The position numbers and the translations under genes are program-made. The notes beneath the pieces were generated by a model, which had not been told where the DNA came from, did not search any database, and saw nothing but the letters and a program-made list of their open reading frames with translations. From NCBI RefSeq assembly GCF_004785955.1, contig NZ_SJER01000008.1:37554-101553 (forward strand): a stretch of DNA of 64,000 nt. Direction: 5' to 3'. Numbering within the stretch: position 1 is the stretch's first letter; every line of letters starts with the position of its first letter. Positions 1 through 7,638 of this stretch are shown here, piece after piece. This DNA is from Halostella litorea (GTDB lineage Archaea; Halobacteriota; Halobacteria; Halobacteriales; Natronoarchaeaceae).

Positions 1-223
1 GGACCGCCCAGTTCCCGGTCACGGTGGCGTAGACCGCCTCGAACTCCGCCTCCCCGAGCGGCGTGCGGAAGTGGTGGAGTTCGACCAGGTACCCCGTCTG
101 CTCGTCGGGCGCGAGGGCGATCTCCGGAGCGTCGAACGGCTCACTCGGGACGCGGGCGTTGACGTGCTCGCGGTCCTGGGGGGCGATGCTGCTGTCGGTC
201 GTCGTGGAATGGTCGGTACTCAT
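1..223 (-). CDS. Small hypothetical protein, 3' part cut by window edge
   Basis: Reads on the minus strand from ATG at 223 to the left edge, so only the first 74 residues are visible (they begin MSTDHSTTTD). No family recognised. The protein is acidic and soluble with no membrane segment. Its start overlaps the stop of the upstream gene by ATGA, so it is translated as part of the same polycistronic chain that begins near 2969. Confidence 0.6.
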   Translation of the reverse strand, partial: MSTDHSTTTDSSIAPQDREHVNARVPSEPFDAPEIALAPDEQTGYLVELHHFRTPLGEAEFEAVYATVTGNWAV

Positions 224-657
224 GCAGTCTCACCGCCGTCGCTGCTGATGGTTGCTATCGGGCCGATACCCCAGCCGTCGTCGGGACCGACACCGTCGAA
301 CTGGTCGAGGACGATCGGCGACGCGTCGTACTCCCGCAGGTCCGCCGCCAGGTCCCGCGGCGCGTACTCGTCGGTCGTCGTGGCCGCGTGGACCGCCTGC
401 TTGTCGAGGCGGCCGTGTGCGGCGTCGTAGCGGACGACCCACGCCCGGCCGCGCTGGTCTGGTGTCGGGTTCTCGGGCTGCAGCAGGATCGCGGCCTCGC
501 CGTTGGTCTCGGTGAGGACGTGTGCCCAGTCCTGGTACGTCAGGTCGGCTTTGGTGAGCCGGCCGGCGTCGGTGATCGCGCTCGCGACGCGCTTGATGTG
601 TTGCGAGGGGAGCGCGCGTTCGAACACGCGGAGGATGGCGGGCGTGTCGTCAGTCAT
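220..657 (-). CDS. Hypothetical protein, 145 aa
   Basis: ATG at 657; TGA overlaps the next ATG at 223. Acidic soluble protein with no recognised domain. The N-terminal third (about residues 1-45) reads like a short helical bundle, possibly DNA-binding, but no clear helix-turn-helix is visible. It belongs to the minus-strand chain of small genes at the left end. Function unknown. Confidence 0.6.
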   Translation of the reverse strand: MTDDTPAILRVFERALPSQHIKRVASAITDAGRLTKADLTYQDWAHVLTETNGEAAILLQPENPTPDQRGRAWVVRYDAAHGRLDKQAVHAATTTDEYAPRDLAADLREYDASPIVLDQFDGVGPDDGWGIGPIATISSDGGETA

Positions 658-795
658 CTACCCGAACACCTCCAGTTCGAAGGCCACGCGACAGGGCTGG
701 CACCGCCAGATGTGCGACCCGTCGTGACGCTGGCCGCCGTAGCGGTGCAGCGTTTCCTCGTCGCAGTCCTCGCAGTAGCGACGTTCACTCGTCAT
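658..795 (-). CDS. Small zinc-ribbon protein, 45 aa
   Basis: Starts with ATG at 795, 11 bases inside the end of the upstream gene, and ends with TAG immediately before the next ATG at 657. It carries two CxxC pairs (CEDC near residue 8 and CQPC near residue 33), giving a complete four-cysteine zinc site in 45 residues. Small zinc-finger proteins of this kind are abundant in haloarchaea and are generally of unknown function. The tight packing and the cysteine pattern support it being real. Confidence 0.65.
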   Translation of the reverse strand: MTSERRYCEDCDEETLHRYGGQRHDGSHIWRCQPCRVAFELEVFG

Positions 796-1450
796 CGTTG
801 CCCTCCGTGCAGATCGCCGTCACCCAGTCACACAGGTCCTGAGCCAACTCCTCGTCGTCCGTTTCTTCGGCGTAGCGGATCAGCGCCTCCCGGGCGGCCG
901 GGTCGGTCTCCGGTTCGAGCACGAAGCAGTCTGCGACCGGCTCACCGTCCTCGAACACGGCGTACTTGTCGTGGAGGCCTGCCTCGTCGGTGGCGTCGGT
1001 CTGCAGGACTGCAACCGAGAGGTCGCGGGCCTCGTGCTGGAGCGGGGCGGTCGGCGTCGACTGTGGGATCAGGTCGTTGTCTTTGCCCCGCTCGATCGCG
1101 GCTTCGCGAAGGTCGTCGACATCGGCCAGTACCGGGCCGACGCTCATCTGGGCCTGCCCGAGTTTGGTGAACCGCCGTTCGACCTCGTCGAGCAGCGCGA
1201 CGAGTTCGATCAGCTCCTGGCGGGCGTCGTCCGTTTCGGTGCCGCCGTCGGTGGCGATGCACCGGCCCGTACAGACAGGCTTCTCGTCGTCGGCGTCGTC
1301 AGGGATGTGCGTGTGGTCGACATCTTTCCACGTCCCACACCGGCTGCACTGCTTCATCCACTCGTAGTCCGGCGAGTCGCAGATGCACGCGTTCTCGCCG
1401 AACTGGGGGAGCCCGCACCAGGTGCAGCGATGTTCGCGGGCTCCCGTCAC
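785..1450 (-). CDS. Zinc-finger protein with acidic helical region, 221 aa
   Basis: GTG start at 1450, in a GTGA overlap with the upstream stop. The first 65 residues hold four cysteine pairs (CTWC, CIC, CSRC and a CTGRC-type pair), enough for one or two zinc ribbons. Residues about 75-125 form a charged amphipathic helix and the rest is acidic. A DNA- or RNA-binding accessory protein is possible. Family not recognised. Confidence 0.6.
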   Translation of the reverse strand: MTGAREHRCTWCGLPQFGENACICDSPDYEWMKQCSRCGTWKDVDHTHIPDDADDEKPVCTGRCIATDGGTETDDARQELIELVALLDEVERRFTKLGQAQMSVGPVLADVDDLREAAIERGKDNDLIPQSTPTAPLQHEARDLSVAVLQTDATDEAGLHDKYAVFEDGEPVADCFVLEPETDPAAREALIRYAEETDDEELAQDLCDWVTAICTEGNDDE

Positions 1451-1734
1451 GCCTGCTCACCCCCGTCCTCGTCGAGCGTGATCCGGTAGGTCGTCGGCGT
1501 GCCGTTGCCCCACGTTTCGAGATCGCCTGCCTCGCGGAGTTGCCCCATGTTCGCGCCGACGACGCTGGTCGACAGGCCCAGCGCTCGCGCCACGTCCCGG
1601 CTCTTGCAGTACGGGCCGGTCCGCTCGCGGTACTCCCGGAGGAACGCCCGAATCGCGTCGCGGACGGCTTCGGGGTCGTCGCTCCTGGGCGCGAGATCCG
1701 GCCGGAGCGCGGCCGGGGTCCGAGCGTCGCTCAT
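1447..1734 (-). CDS. Winged-helix DNA-binding protein, 95 aa
   Basis: Start taken at ATG 1734 because it overlaps the upstream stop by ATGA. The ORF can be extended upstream, but that part is a shadow of the next gene. Residues about 25-85 read as a winged helix: a helix, then SRDVARALGLSTSVVGANMG as the helix-turn-helix, then a wing ending in TTYRITLDEDG. Probably a small transcriptional regulator of the element. Confidence 0.7.
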   Translation of the reverse strand: MSDARTPAALRPDLAPRSDDPEAVRDAIRAFLREYRERTGPYCKSRDVARALGLSTSVVGANMGQLREAGDLETWGNGTPTTYRITLDEDGGEQA

Positions 1735-1910
1735 GGCGGCTGCTCTCCGAGGTGGGTGCGGGCTTCGCGGCCTTCGATCGCGCCCGCGCCGCTGTTCAGG
1801 TCGGCCTGCGTGCCGCAGTTCTTGCAGGTCTTGAGTTGGTCGTTGTTGTCGCCGAACACGCGGGCGAAGCGGTCGCTGACCGGAGCCCCGCAGTTCTGAC
1901 ACTCGTCCAT
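1731..1910 (-). CDS. Small two-CxxC zinc protein, 59 aa
   Basis: Start taken at ATG 1910 (MDECQNCGAP), which sits in a TGATG overlap with the upstream stop. CQNC near residue 4 and CKNC near residue 32 form one four-cysteine zinc site. The C-terminal half is polar. A typical haloarchaeal small zinc-finger protein; function unknown. Confidence 0.65.
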   Translation of the reverse strand: MDECQNCGAPVSDRFARVFGDNNDQLKTCKNCGTQADLNSGAGAIEGREARTHLGEQPP

Positions 1911-2338
1911 CAGGCACCACCCCCGAACACGGCCTCGATCGTCGCGCGGTCGTGGATCGTTCCGCAGTCCTTGCATTCGTACTCGTCGTTGCCGACGGTC
2001 ACGAAGCCGGTGTGCGGAGCCACGTCGCTACACGGCAGGGCGTCGTGGTCGGCCTCTAACGTCTGCTGGATGATGTGGTAGGCGTCCTCTTTGACCTGCC
2101 ACTGCTTGACGGTGCGATAGACAGGCGTGTCGTCCTCGCGCTCGTCGTACTGGAGTTTCTGCCGGCCGACCTGCTCGACGATCTCCTTTTCGTCGAGGGT
2201 TTGGATGCGGAGCGACTCCGCCAGATCGTCGACGACGAACGTCTCGTCGGGGGCCGGGAGTTTGGCGAGGCGGGTGATGTTGTTGCGGATCCACGCTCTG
2301 CTGAGCGACCGGCTTGCGGTATGGGTTGTCGCGGGCAT
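1910..2338 (-). CDS. Hypothetical protein with C-terminal zinc site, 142 aa
   Basis: ATG at 2338 in a TGATG overlap; a GTG one codon earlier is an alternative. Residues 10-75 look like a winged-helix-type bundle (an IRNNITRLAKLP helix and an ESLRIQTLDEKEIVEQVGRQ helix). The C-terminus has a cysteine pair, CKDC, plus an earlier Cys and His that could complete a zinc site. Likely DNA-binding, not assigned to a family. Confidence 0.55.
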   Translation of the reverse strand: MPATTHTASRSLSRAWIRNNITRLAKLPAPDETFVVDDLAESLRIQTLDEKEIVEQVGRQKLQYDEREDDTPVYRTVKQWQVKEDAYHIIQQTLEADHDALPCSDVAPHTGFVTVGNDEYECKDCGTIHDRATIEAVFGGGA

Positions 2339-2730
2339 CACGCGCTCACCCCGCTGTTGCGGACGGTCAGTTCACGGTGCTCGCCGTCCTCGCGGTCGGC
2401 CCAGGTCACGACGCTCTCGGTCGGCTCGACGGCGTCGCGGTCGACGTTGAGTTCGTCGGGGCGCTCGCCGTTCGCTTCGAGATGGGCCTTCCGCTGGTTC
2501 AGCCGTTTGATGACCTCTTGGCGTGGCCCTCGATCGAGCTGGGTTTCGGCTTCGATCCAGCCCTCGACGACGTGGACGTGGTCGATCCCGCGGATGCGCG
2601 CCTGGGCTCGCAGTTTGGCGTCGGTGTCGCCGTCGAACAGCGCGTGATCGAGGAAGCGTGCCGGGTCCTCGCCGATCTCCGTGGCGATGTCCGGACACTC
2701 TTGGTGGTCCGAATCGGCGGCGGCTCTCAT
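2338..2730 (-). CDS. Hypothetical acidic protein, 130 aa
   Basis: Start taken at ATG 2730 because it overlaps the upstream TGA by four bases; longer in-frame extensions are non-coding in character. The middle contains a charged helix (about residues 60-95) rich in Arg, Glu and Gln. No recognised domain and no signal peptide. Confidence 0.55.
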   Translation of the reverse strand: MRAAADSDHQECPDIATEIGEDPARFLDHALFDGDTDAKLRAQARIRGIDHVHVVEGWIEAETQLDRGPRQEVIKRLNQRKAHLEANGERPDELNVDRDAVEPTESVVTWADREDGEHRELTVRNSGVSA

Positions 2731-2969
2731 GGCCGTGCCCCCATCTGTCGGTACCGGTCGAGGTACGCTGCAGAAACCGAGTGGCCGCACGGTTCGGCCT
2801 CGTGCGTTCCCGGCCCGCGCGTCGAAATCGCGGTAATCGCGGCCCCGCAGGTCGGGCAACTGGTTGGTTCGCAGGCAGTTCGGCTGTCGTTGGACTTTAG
2901 TCCTAGCGCGTTTGATGGTCGCATGGTTCCTTGGTTTGATCGGGGAACCGCCGTTCGCGGGTGTGCCAT
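2727..2969 (-). CDS. Zinc-finger protein, first gene of the left operon, 80 aa
   Basis: ATG at 2969 lies in the loop of a hairpin (2958-2975), and its N-terminus, MAHPRTAVPRSN, resembles two other short N-termini in this window. The body carries CPTC near residue 43 and a further Cys and His pair, a probable zinc site. An internal ATG at 2924 is an alternative start; the conserved leader favours 2969. A TACTAAGTGG block on the minus strand near 3050 is the likely promoter of the whole 1-2969 chain. Confidence 0.55.
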   Translation of the reverse strand: MAHPRTAVPRSNQGTMRPSNALGLKSNDSRTACEPTSCPTCGAAITAISTRGPGTHEAEPCGHSVSAAYLDRYRQMGARP

Positions 2970-2975
2970 CACCCG
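2958..2975 (-). promoter_or_regulatory. Start-codon hairpin, copy A
   Basis: Minus-strand stem CGGGT/ACCCG closes the 8-base loop GATGGCAC, which contains the ATG of the downstream gene. The same loop with different but fully paired stems occurs at 4918-4935 and 24251-24276. A second shared block (ACGGCGG...CCCCGATCAAACCA) follows 11 bases later inside the coding region. Confidence 0.55.
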
Positions 2976-3109
2976 TGGACATTCTCGACGGAATCAACCG
3001 ACGAGCATGGCGAGCGGCGGTTCTGATTCGTATATTATCATCAGGCCACTTAGTAATTTCCCTTTGACGAGTCGCAAAGGGTTTGTAGGTGCTTGCTGTA
3101 GTAGTGCCC

Positions 3110-3364
3110 GTGACAGACGGGCCATACGACGAGCGCGACGAGGATACTCAACAATTCACGTCGACGTATCCCGACTCTGCGTTCTTCGACGCGATTTCCG
3201 ATTGCCGAAGCCAGGATCAGCTCGCAACGACCGTCGCGATCGCCGAGCGTGTAGGGTGTACGAGGCAGTCCGCATACTATCGGTTGTCAAAACTGGAGGA
3301 CGCCGGTAAAGTCGAAAGTCGTGATGCTGGCGGATCACGTGTCTGGCGGCTCGTTGAGGAGTAA
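3110..3364 (+). CDS. Winged-helix transcriptional regulator, 84 aa
   Basis: No ATG is available; GTG codons lie at 3089, 3104 and 3110, and I chose the last (VTDGPYDERDED). Residues 25-80 form a classic winged helix: AIAERVGCTRQSAYYRLSKL is the helix-turn-helix and a wing follows (GKVESRDAGGSRVWRL). The gene is divergent from the left operon, with A/T-rich DNA (tatattat near 3031) between, so it may control that operon and itself. Confidence 0.7.
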   Translation: MTDGPYDERDEDTQQFTSTYPDSAFFDAISDCRSQDQLATTVAIAERVGCTRQSAYYRLSKLEDAGKVESRDAGGSRVWRLVEE

Positions 3365-3627
3365 TCCATTCTCGCGGTCGCGTACGGTGTTCCATGTGGA
3401 AGGTTCCGGAGGCCGTTCTGAGACAGCGGGTCGCGGTTCGTTCCGCCGACACTCGTCGTCTAGGGCATCACCTCCACACCCCGTCCTCGGTGATCCACCG
3501 CCTACACCGCTCTAGCACGATATACGCACTAGTAACGATACGCTAGTAGCGGCGGGTTCGTGGGGTGTGTCAGTGTGGTCGTGTTAGATCGTGAACGCTC
3601 TCGCGTGCTGTTGGCCCCCTACCGACA
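3365..3627. other. Intergenic stretch without a supported gene
   Basis: About 260 bases between convergent genes. Short ORFs here lack coding character. It contains a cluster of ACTAGTA/CTAGTAG-like words near 3528-3548 that might mark a promoter or operator. No hairpin I would defend as a terminator. Confidence 0.4.
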
Positions 3628-4482
3628 CTACTCACCACCGACGTCATCTGTCGGCGGGGACTCACCGGGGATCTCCGCATCCGCCGGGAGCGTGAGCCGC
3701 CGTTCCTTGTACTCCAAGCCGTCCTTGCGGCGCTTCCGGAGTTTCACGTAGGTACGGTTCTTGGTGAGCTCGACGAGTGAGTCCATCGCCCGCTCGGCGA
3801 GTTTCTGGGAGTACTCCTTCGAGACGCCAGTCTCCCACGAGCGGATCTCACTCGCCAGGTCCGAGGCGTCCATGTACAGTTCGACCTCGTTGCTGCCCTT
3901 GCTCCAGAGACCGTAGTCACCCGTGTCGTCACGGTTCTGCCAGGCCTTCACAGCCAGTTGGACGGGGCGGGCCTCGTTGGCGAGCATGTCCTCGTCGAGC
4001 CGGGCGAGTTGCTGGATCGGGAGGAGATCCGCGTCGGTAAGCACGTTCTCGCCAGACCGGCCGAGCGGGTCAGCCTCACCGGGCAGACGGGCGTACTCCT
4101 CGTCGTCCTCAGTACTGAACCGTTCGAGCCGGTCACCGGAGATCGTGAGTTCCTCCGTGAACGGTTCGACGTTCTCCCAAGACAGGTGCGCACCCTTCTC
4201 CAGTTCGCGGGATGCCAGTTCGCTGTGACCGTCGACGAGCAGGTCTTGGGTGTGAACGACGCCGTCAACTTGGCTCTTGAGGATCTGATTCTGGCGTTCG
4301 AGGTCCTCGATCGCATCCTCAAGTTCGGACCGTCGAGCGCGTTCCTCCGCTAGTTCTTCGTGGAGTCGTTCGTTTTCCTCTCGGAGCTCCGCGGTTTCCT
4401 CGCGGACGCGTTCGTCGACCACGTCTTCGATGTAGGTTTCGAGGTCCTGGCCGTCGACGGTCGGTGTGGCACCAGCGCTCAT
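3628..4482 (-). CDS. Coiled-coil plasmid protein, 284 aa
   Basis: ATG at 4482, overlapping the upstream stop (ATGA). Residues 25-75 are a strong coiled coil (heptads of Leu, Glu and Arg). A globular domain of about 190 residues follows with a DADLLPIQQL block. A homologue at 23116-23898 has the same architecture and a DPGDLLPIHQ block. The C-terminal basic stretch (KLRKRRKDG) and helix pattern suggest DNA binding. A partition or replication-accessory role is plausible; the family is not named. Confidence 0.7.
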   Translation of the reverse strand: MSAGATPTVDGQDLETYIEDVVDERVREETAELREENERLHEELAEERARRSELEDAIEDLERQNQILKSQVDGVVHTQDLLVDGHSELASRELEKGAHLSWENVEPFTEELTISGDRLERFSTEDDEEYARLPGEADPLGRSGENVLTDADLLPIQQLARLDEDMLANEARPVQLAVKAWQNRDDTGDYGLWSKGSNEVELYMDASDLASEIRSWETGVSKEYSQKLAERAMDSLVELTKNRTYVKLRKRRKDGLEYKERRLTLPADAEIPGESPPTDDVGGE

Positions 4483-4733
4483 GCGATACTCACCTCCCGG
4501 AGCCGGTCGACATCGATACGGTCGTCGTCCCGAAGCGTCTCGATCTCGTCGTCGGTGAGGTCGAATGTTAGCACACGTGAAAGGTCGGCGTCGAGAACGT
4601 GGGCAGCGTAGCGCTGTGTGATGATGCTCCCTGCCGTCTCGTCGAGGCTCGCGTCGTACACACGGTCAGCGAGCACGGATAGTTTTTTAGCGGTCGAGCG
4701 CGGAATTTCAACTGGGTTATCTCGGTTTTTCAT
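4479..4733 (-). CDS. Small hypothetical protein, 84 aa
   Basis: ATG 4733; TGA overlaps the coiled-coil gene start by four bases, so the two are translationally coupled. Begins MKNRDNPVEIPRS, reminiscent of the beta-strand-first layout of ribbon-helix-helix or AbrB-like proteins, followed by acidic helices. Possibly a small DNA-binding partner of the coiled-coil protein; no family assigned. Confidence 0.6.
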   Translation of the reverse strand: MKNRDNPVEIPRSTAKKLSVLADRVYDASLDETAGSIITQRYAAHVLDADLSRVLTFDLTDDEIETLRDDDRIDVDRLREVSIA

Positions 4734-4851
4734 GGTTTGATCTCAGTAATGAGCGACTGCGATGGCTGACTGCACGATTCGCGAAAACACACAGGCAGAG
4801 AACTCCAACCGTATCTGGCCGCGGTCGGCCGCGTCGGTCAAATCGCGTAGG

Positions 4852-4929
4852 CTACGTTGTGTCGAACACTCTGCCATGTGGGTTTGATCGGGGTTCCGCC
4901 GTAATCTCGCTCCACAAAGCCTGTGCCAT
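4852..4929 (-). CDS. 25-residue leader-like peptide of the MA..RSN type
   Basis: ATG at 4929 sits in the loop of hairpin copy B, and the peptide (MAQALWSEIT then AEPRSNPHG) shares its start and PRSN core with the genes at 2727-2969 and 23895-24266. It lies between the gene at 4953-5273 and the 4733-3628 pair, so it could be a regulatory leader peptide for that pair. The short length means coding status is uncertain. Confidence 0.35.
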   Translation of the reverse strand: MAQALWSEITAEPRSNPHGRVFDTT

Positions 4930-4935
4930 CAGGCT
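4918..4935 (-). promoter_or_regulatory. Start-codon hairpin, copy B
   Basis: Stem AGCCT/AGGCT around the same GATGGCAC loop as copies A and C. The stem bases differ from both other copies, yet all five pairs are kept. The following block ACGGCGG-AA-CCCCGATCAAACC matches copy A almost exactly. Confidence 0.5.
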
Positions 4936-4952
4936 GGGGGAGGTGCCGGTCT

Positions 4953-5273
4953 TCAGGCGTCGACGTCGTCGTAGCCAGCCTCCAGCAGCACGCGCTGAAG
5001 CCACCCCGGAATCGCGGTGATTCGCGAGGGCGACCCGTGGTCGTGCCGCCGGCGCTGGGGGTCGAGCGTCCCGTCGTGGGTCAGTTCGAACACCCACGTG
5101 GTTGTGTGCGCGTCGACCTCGACGCGAGCTGCGGCGTCCGGATGGGATGACTGGCGGACCGTGACCGTCTCGGGGCGGTCGTCGCCGATCGCGTCCGGGT
5201 TGATCCCGCAGTCCCGCACGAGGTGGACAGTGAATCGCTCGTGAACGACGCCGTCGCGTGTGGTTGCTCCCAT
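4953..5273 (-). CDS. Hypothetical protein, 106 aa
   Basis: Start taken at ATG 5273 (MGATTRDGVVHER); an ATG six codons upstream is also possible. A beta-rich N-terminal half (ERFTVHLVRDCG, ETVTVRQSS, RVEVDAHTTTWVFELTHDG) is followed by a short helix ending in a YDDVDA tail. No recognised domain. A TATA-like box (tcctatac, minus strand near 5318) lies upstream, so it probably heads the minus-strand group running to 3628. Confidence 0.6.
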   Translation of the reverse strand: MGATTRDGVVHERFTVHLVRDCGINPDAIGDDRPETVTVRQSSHPDAAARVEVDAHTTTWVFELTHDGTLDPQRRRHDHGSPSRITAIPGWLQRVLLEAGYDDVDA

Positions 5274-5654
5274 TGTCGGTCCCCGTCCCACTGGTTCGCG
5301 TGAGCGCTACTTCAGTATAGGAGGGGGGGTGGGGGAGCGCGCCCGAGACAGCGCGCGCGGTCCACTCGAAGGAACTGCTTACGAACGGACCTATCATTTT
5401 ATCCGTCGCCGTAGTGACGGACAAAACGGCGCTGTCCGGTGATTCGGGACAGATGCCACTCGCCACGGGTGCCCCGAGCACCCGTTGGCTTTCGTCGGCG
5501 AGCCAATCTATCGTGACGAGCGACATCTGTAGCTAGTCGTGTTAGACTGGGGTTACTTAGTCTTTTGGACGTTAGTGTACGAGAACGGGACTTCTATGTA
5601 CGAGGAGCTATACAATGCAAATACGGTAAATAATGGTCGTTCGAACTGCCCTCA
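5274..5654. other. Divergent promoter region
   Basis: About 380 bases between genes pointing away from each other. It includes a GC-rich polypyrimidine tract, a GGGTGCTC/GGGCACCC-type hairpin near 5470-5485, and A/T-rich promoter-like DNA on both sides (for example ctatacaatgcaaatac near 5610). Open frames here continue into shadow frames of neighbours and are not supported. Confidence 0.4.
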
Positions 5655-5918
5655 ATGGCACGCCGTCGACGACGGGGGGCATGGATGAATAAAGCATCCG
5701 ACCCCGTACTCGAATTTCTACACGAGCATGAGATCGGTGTGCCGATCGGCGTGCTGAACAACGAACTCAACGAGGGACGCGGCACGATCGCTGACGCTCT
5801 CGACGAAATGCTCGACCGCGGTTTCGTGAAGAAAGACGAGGACTACAGCTCGTACTACCGCATCACCGAGCGCGGCCGGAAGTACCTCGACGGCGAGATC
5901 GACGCGGACGACTACTGA
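5655..5918 (+). CDS. PhiH1 repressor-like winged-helix protein, 87 aa
   Basis: Begins MARRRRRGAWMNKASDPVLE, matching the usual start of haloarchaeal phiH1-repressor-like regulators (basic residues, G-x-WM, then a Asp-x-x-Leu-Glu helix). A helix-turn-helix (GVLNNELNEGRGTIADALDEM) and a wing with YYRITERGRKYL follow. ATG 5655 is preferred; ATG 5685 is an alternative. A local repressor, perhaps acting on the inverted repeat just downstream. Confidence 0.75.
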   Translation: MARRRRRGAWMNKASDPVLEFLHEHEIGVPIGVLNNELNEGRGTIADALDEMLDRGFVKKDEDYSSYYRITERGRKYLDGEIDADDY

Positions 5919-5957
5919 CGCGCCTGTTCTCGACACTCCGCCCGCCGGCCCGAGGCC

Positions 5958-5999
5958 TTAACCAACATCCCGTCCCGGACGCGCCAGCCTGTTGGTTAA
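5958..5999. repeat. Inverted repeat TTAACCAACA / TGTTGGTTAA, copy 1
   Basis: Ten-base arms separated by 22 bases. The same arms and almost the same spacing recur at 17131-17172 and 27615-27656, where they lie upstream of the duplicated zinc-finger cassette. It looks like a protein-binding or recombination site. Confidence 0.6.
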
Positions 6000-6051
6000 G
6001 AGCGAGGCCGCCACGACCAGTCGAACTCGGCCACCGACTAAATTACAGCGA

Positions 6052-6125
6052 AACTTCGATCGATATCTCGCGAACTTCGATCGGTTTCCCCGAAACTTCG
6101 ATCGGTTCGGCGGGAACTTCGATCG
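6052..6125. repeat. 21-bp repeat array 1 (four units)
   Basis: Core AACTTCGATCG occurs at 6052, 6073, 6094 and 6115, spaced exactly 21 bases, with semi-conserved linkers such as GATATCTCGCG. The core contains the palindrome CGATCG. The array is nearly identical to the one at 12236-12309. The two-helical-turn spacing suggests cooperative binding on one DNA face (iterons or a centromere-like site). Confidence 0.75.
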
Positions 6126-6140
6126 GTATAATAATATAGT

Positions 6141-6725
6141 TTACATGAAGTTCAGATCGTCGACCATCGAATCGAGCTGACGCTTTGTCTCTAAGATTCT
6201 GTGGGTTCGGTAGATCACATAGATACTGGAAGCAATTCCAATGGCGATGAGGCCGCTCGCTAGATTAATTGCCCAAGTGTTGTTCGGGAGAGTAAACGAA
6301 AGTACTACAGCAGGAGCACTGGCACCGAATGCAACCATCACGCCGTAGAACGCTTTTCGCCAACACGCCCGACATTCTTCGTAGATCTCGCGTGGCTCAC
6401 GTACATCCCGCAATGCCGTGGCGACTGTATCCAAGCGGTCCGGTTCGAGGGTCTGTCGGATAAGTACGCTTGCTTTTGCAGTAGTGTCGAGATCTTCCTG
6501 TTTGTAATCAGATCCATCGTGCTTGATGGTGCTCATGATCTCGTCGACGACGACATCCGCGAGTTCGTTGCTGACAACGTCCCATCGGTCTTCTTGGAGG
6601 TCCTGAACGTCGTCTTCGTACTGCTTTTTCGGATTCTCGATGGCCTGAATTGTAATACCGGCTAGTAAGTGAATGCCTGCCAACAGCGCGGAGGTCGCAC
6701 GAAGGATAGCGTCAACCTCCGCCAT
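6141..6725 (-). CDS. Membrane protein paired with a Panacea-like gene, 194 aa
   Basis: ATG 6725, three bases after the stop of 6729-7241, so co-transcribed with it. One hydrophobic segment lies near residues 12-30. A cytoplasmic helical region with charged residues follows, then two membrane helices near 125-150 and 155-180. A toxin-like membrane effector is an inference from pairing with a Panacea-type protein: known Panacea antitoxins neutralise diverse toxins, some membrane-targeting. Lower GC than its surroundings suggests transfer. Confidence 0.6.
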   Translation of the reverse strand: MAEVDAILRATSALLAGIHLLAGITIQAIENPKKQYEDDVQDLQEDRWDVVSNELADVVVDEIMSTIKHDGSDYKQEDLDTTAKASVLIRQTLEPDRLDTVATALRDVREPREIYEECRACWRKAFYGVMVAFGASAPAVVLSFTLPNNTWAINLASGLIAIGIASSIYVIYRTHRILETKRQLDSMVDDLNFM

Positions 6726-6728
6726 GCA

Positions 6729-7241
6729 CTACTTCAGTACAGACTTTGTCGTATAGTCCGGATACTGACTGTAGACAGAGGCAAGAAGCTGCCCAAGTGG
6801 CACCATCGCCTTATCGTACTTCACCCACTTCACCAGACGGATCTGGTTTTCGGATAACCGGGTGAAGTACTCCTTGGCCTTATTTGTACCCTCTGCTGTG
6901 ATCGCATACCGAGTCCCATCGTAATCGCCGTCGTGATCGCCGTTTTCGTCAACGTCAATCAATCCACGATCTTCGAGCCGGTCGACCGCGTCGTAGACAC
7001 CGGGGTCTAATGGCCCGTATTTGTCAGCGTGGAACTCGAAGCCAGTCTCAGTACCGAACGCTTCGTCCATTTTCTGGTCGATGAGAAAACACGCCTTCAT
7101 CAACCGCGTGGTACCGTAGATGGGACAGGATTCGCCATTCTGGTTCGGCGCGTACAGGAGGCAGAGTATCCACTTATCGCGGCTGCCTGGTCCGTCCGAA
7201 CCAGATGACATCTCGTTTGCACACCCCACCTTGGTACTCAT
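6729..7241 (-). CDS. Panacea (DUF4065/SocA)-like protein, 170 aa
   Basis: The core reads TTRLMKACFLID...FEFHADKYGPLDPGVYDAVDRL followed by RGLIDV, matching the general Panacea pattern (a helix ending in LxKxxFLxD, then Y-G-P, then a helix and GLI). C-terminal helices follow. ATG 7241; ATG 7211 is an alternative. Panacea proteins are promiscuous antitoxins. Here it precedes a three-helix membrane protein, giving an antitoxin-then-effector order. Confidence 0.6.
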   Translation of the reverse strand: MSTKVGCANEMSSGSDGPGSRDKWILCLLYAPNQNGESCPIYGTTRLMKACFLIDQKMDEAFGTETGFEFHADKYGPLDPGVYDAVDRLEDRGLIDVDENGDHDGDYDGTRYAITAEGTNKAKEYFTRLSENQIRLVKWVKYDKAMVPLGQLLASVYSQYPDYTTKSVLK

Positions 7242-7368
7242 AGTAACGTACTCCTTACTCGTAACAGGTGGTGGTTGTAACTAGAGTATTATAAGCTCTT
7301 CTGACAAACAATCACCCTGATATAAAGAATTCCGAAGCCGAACGGCTAGCACTCTGTGTCACCGATGT

Positions 7369-7433
7369 AACCCTGAGTCGGAAGTCAGCAAGGCGCTGAT
7401 CCGCCTCGACGCCGCGGTCAACGCTGTCGGTGT
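7369..7433 (+). pseudogene. 3' remnant of the 9965-10333 type regulator
   Basis: Sixty-five bases closely match the 3' end of the helix-turn-helix gene at 10254-10318 (SEVS.ALIRLDAAVNAV). No start, domain or stop remains. It abuts 21-bp array 2, suggesting the array or its flank marked a rearrangement junction. Confidence 0.6.
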
Positions 7434-7444
7434 GTTTTCACACG

Positions 7445-7497
7445 AACTTCGATCGATTTCTCGCGAACTTCGATCGGTTCGGCCGCTACTTCGATCG
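7445..7497. repeat. 21-bp repeat array 2 (three units)
   Basis: Units at 7445, 7466 and 7487 (the last reads TACTTCGATCG), again with exact 21-base spacing. With array 1 it brackets the 6141-7241 membrane-protein/Panacea pair in the same orientation. The rest of 7242-7638 is A/T-rich and holds promoter-like DNA but no gene. Confidence 0.7.
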
Positions 7498-7638
7498 CTT
7501 TCCTCAACCAGCGTACCATATATCGAGCTCGGACAACGTACCGGGGCCAGTACTGTCAGATGTGCAGTAGTTCAGAGTGCCAATTGAATCGCCAAGGTCT
7601 GGTCGGGACATTTTAGTATAAATGGTTTTCGAAGATGA

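Noticed and set aside
4852..5526. A 224-codon minus-strand ORF
   Set aside because: It runs through the 4953-5273 gene in another frame and becomes Arg/Pro-rich there. Only its last 25 codons, starting at the hairpin ATG 4929, are kept as a possible leader peptide.
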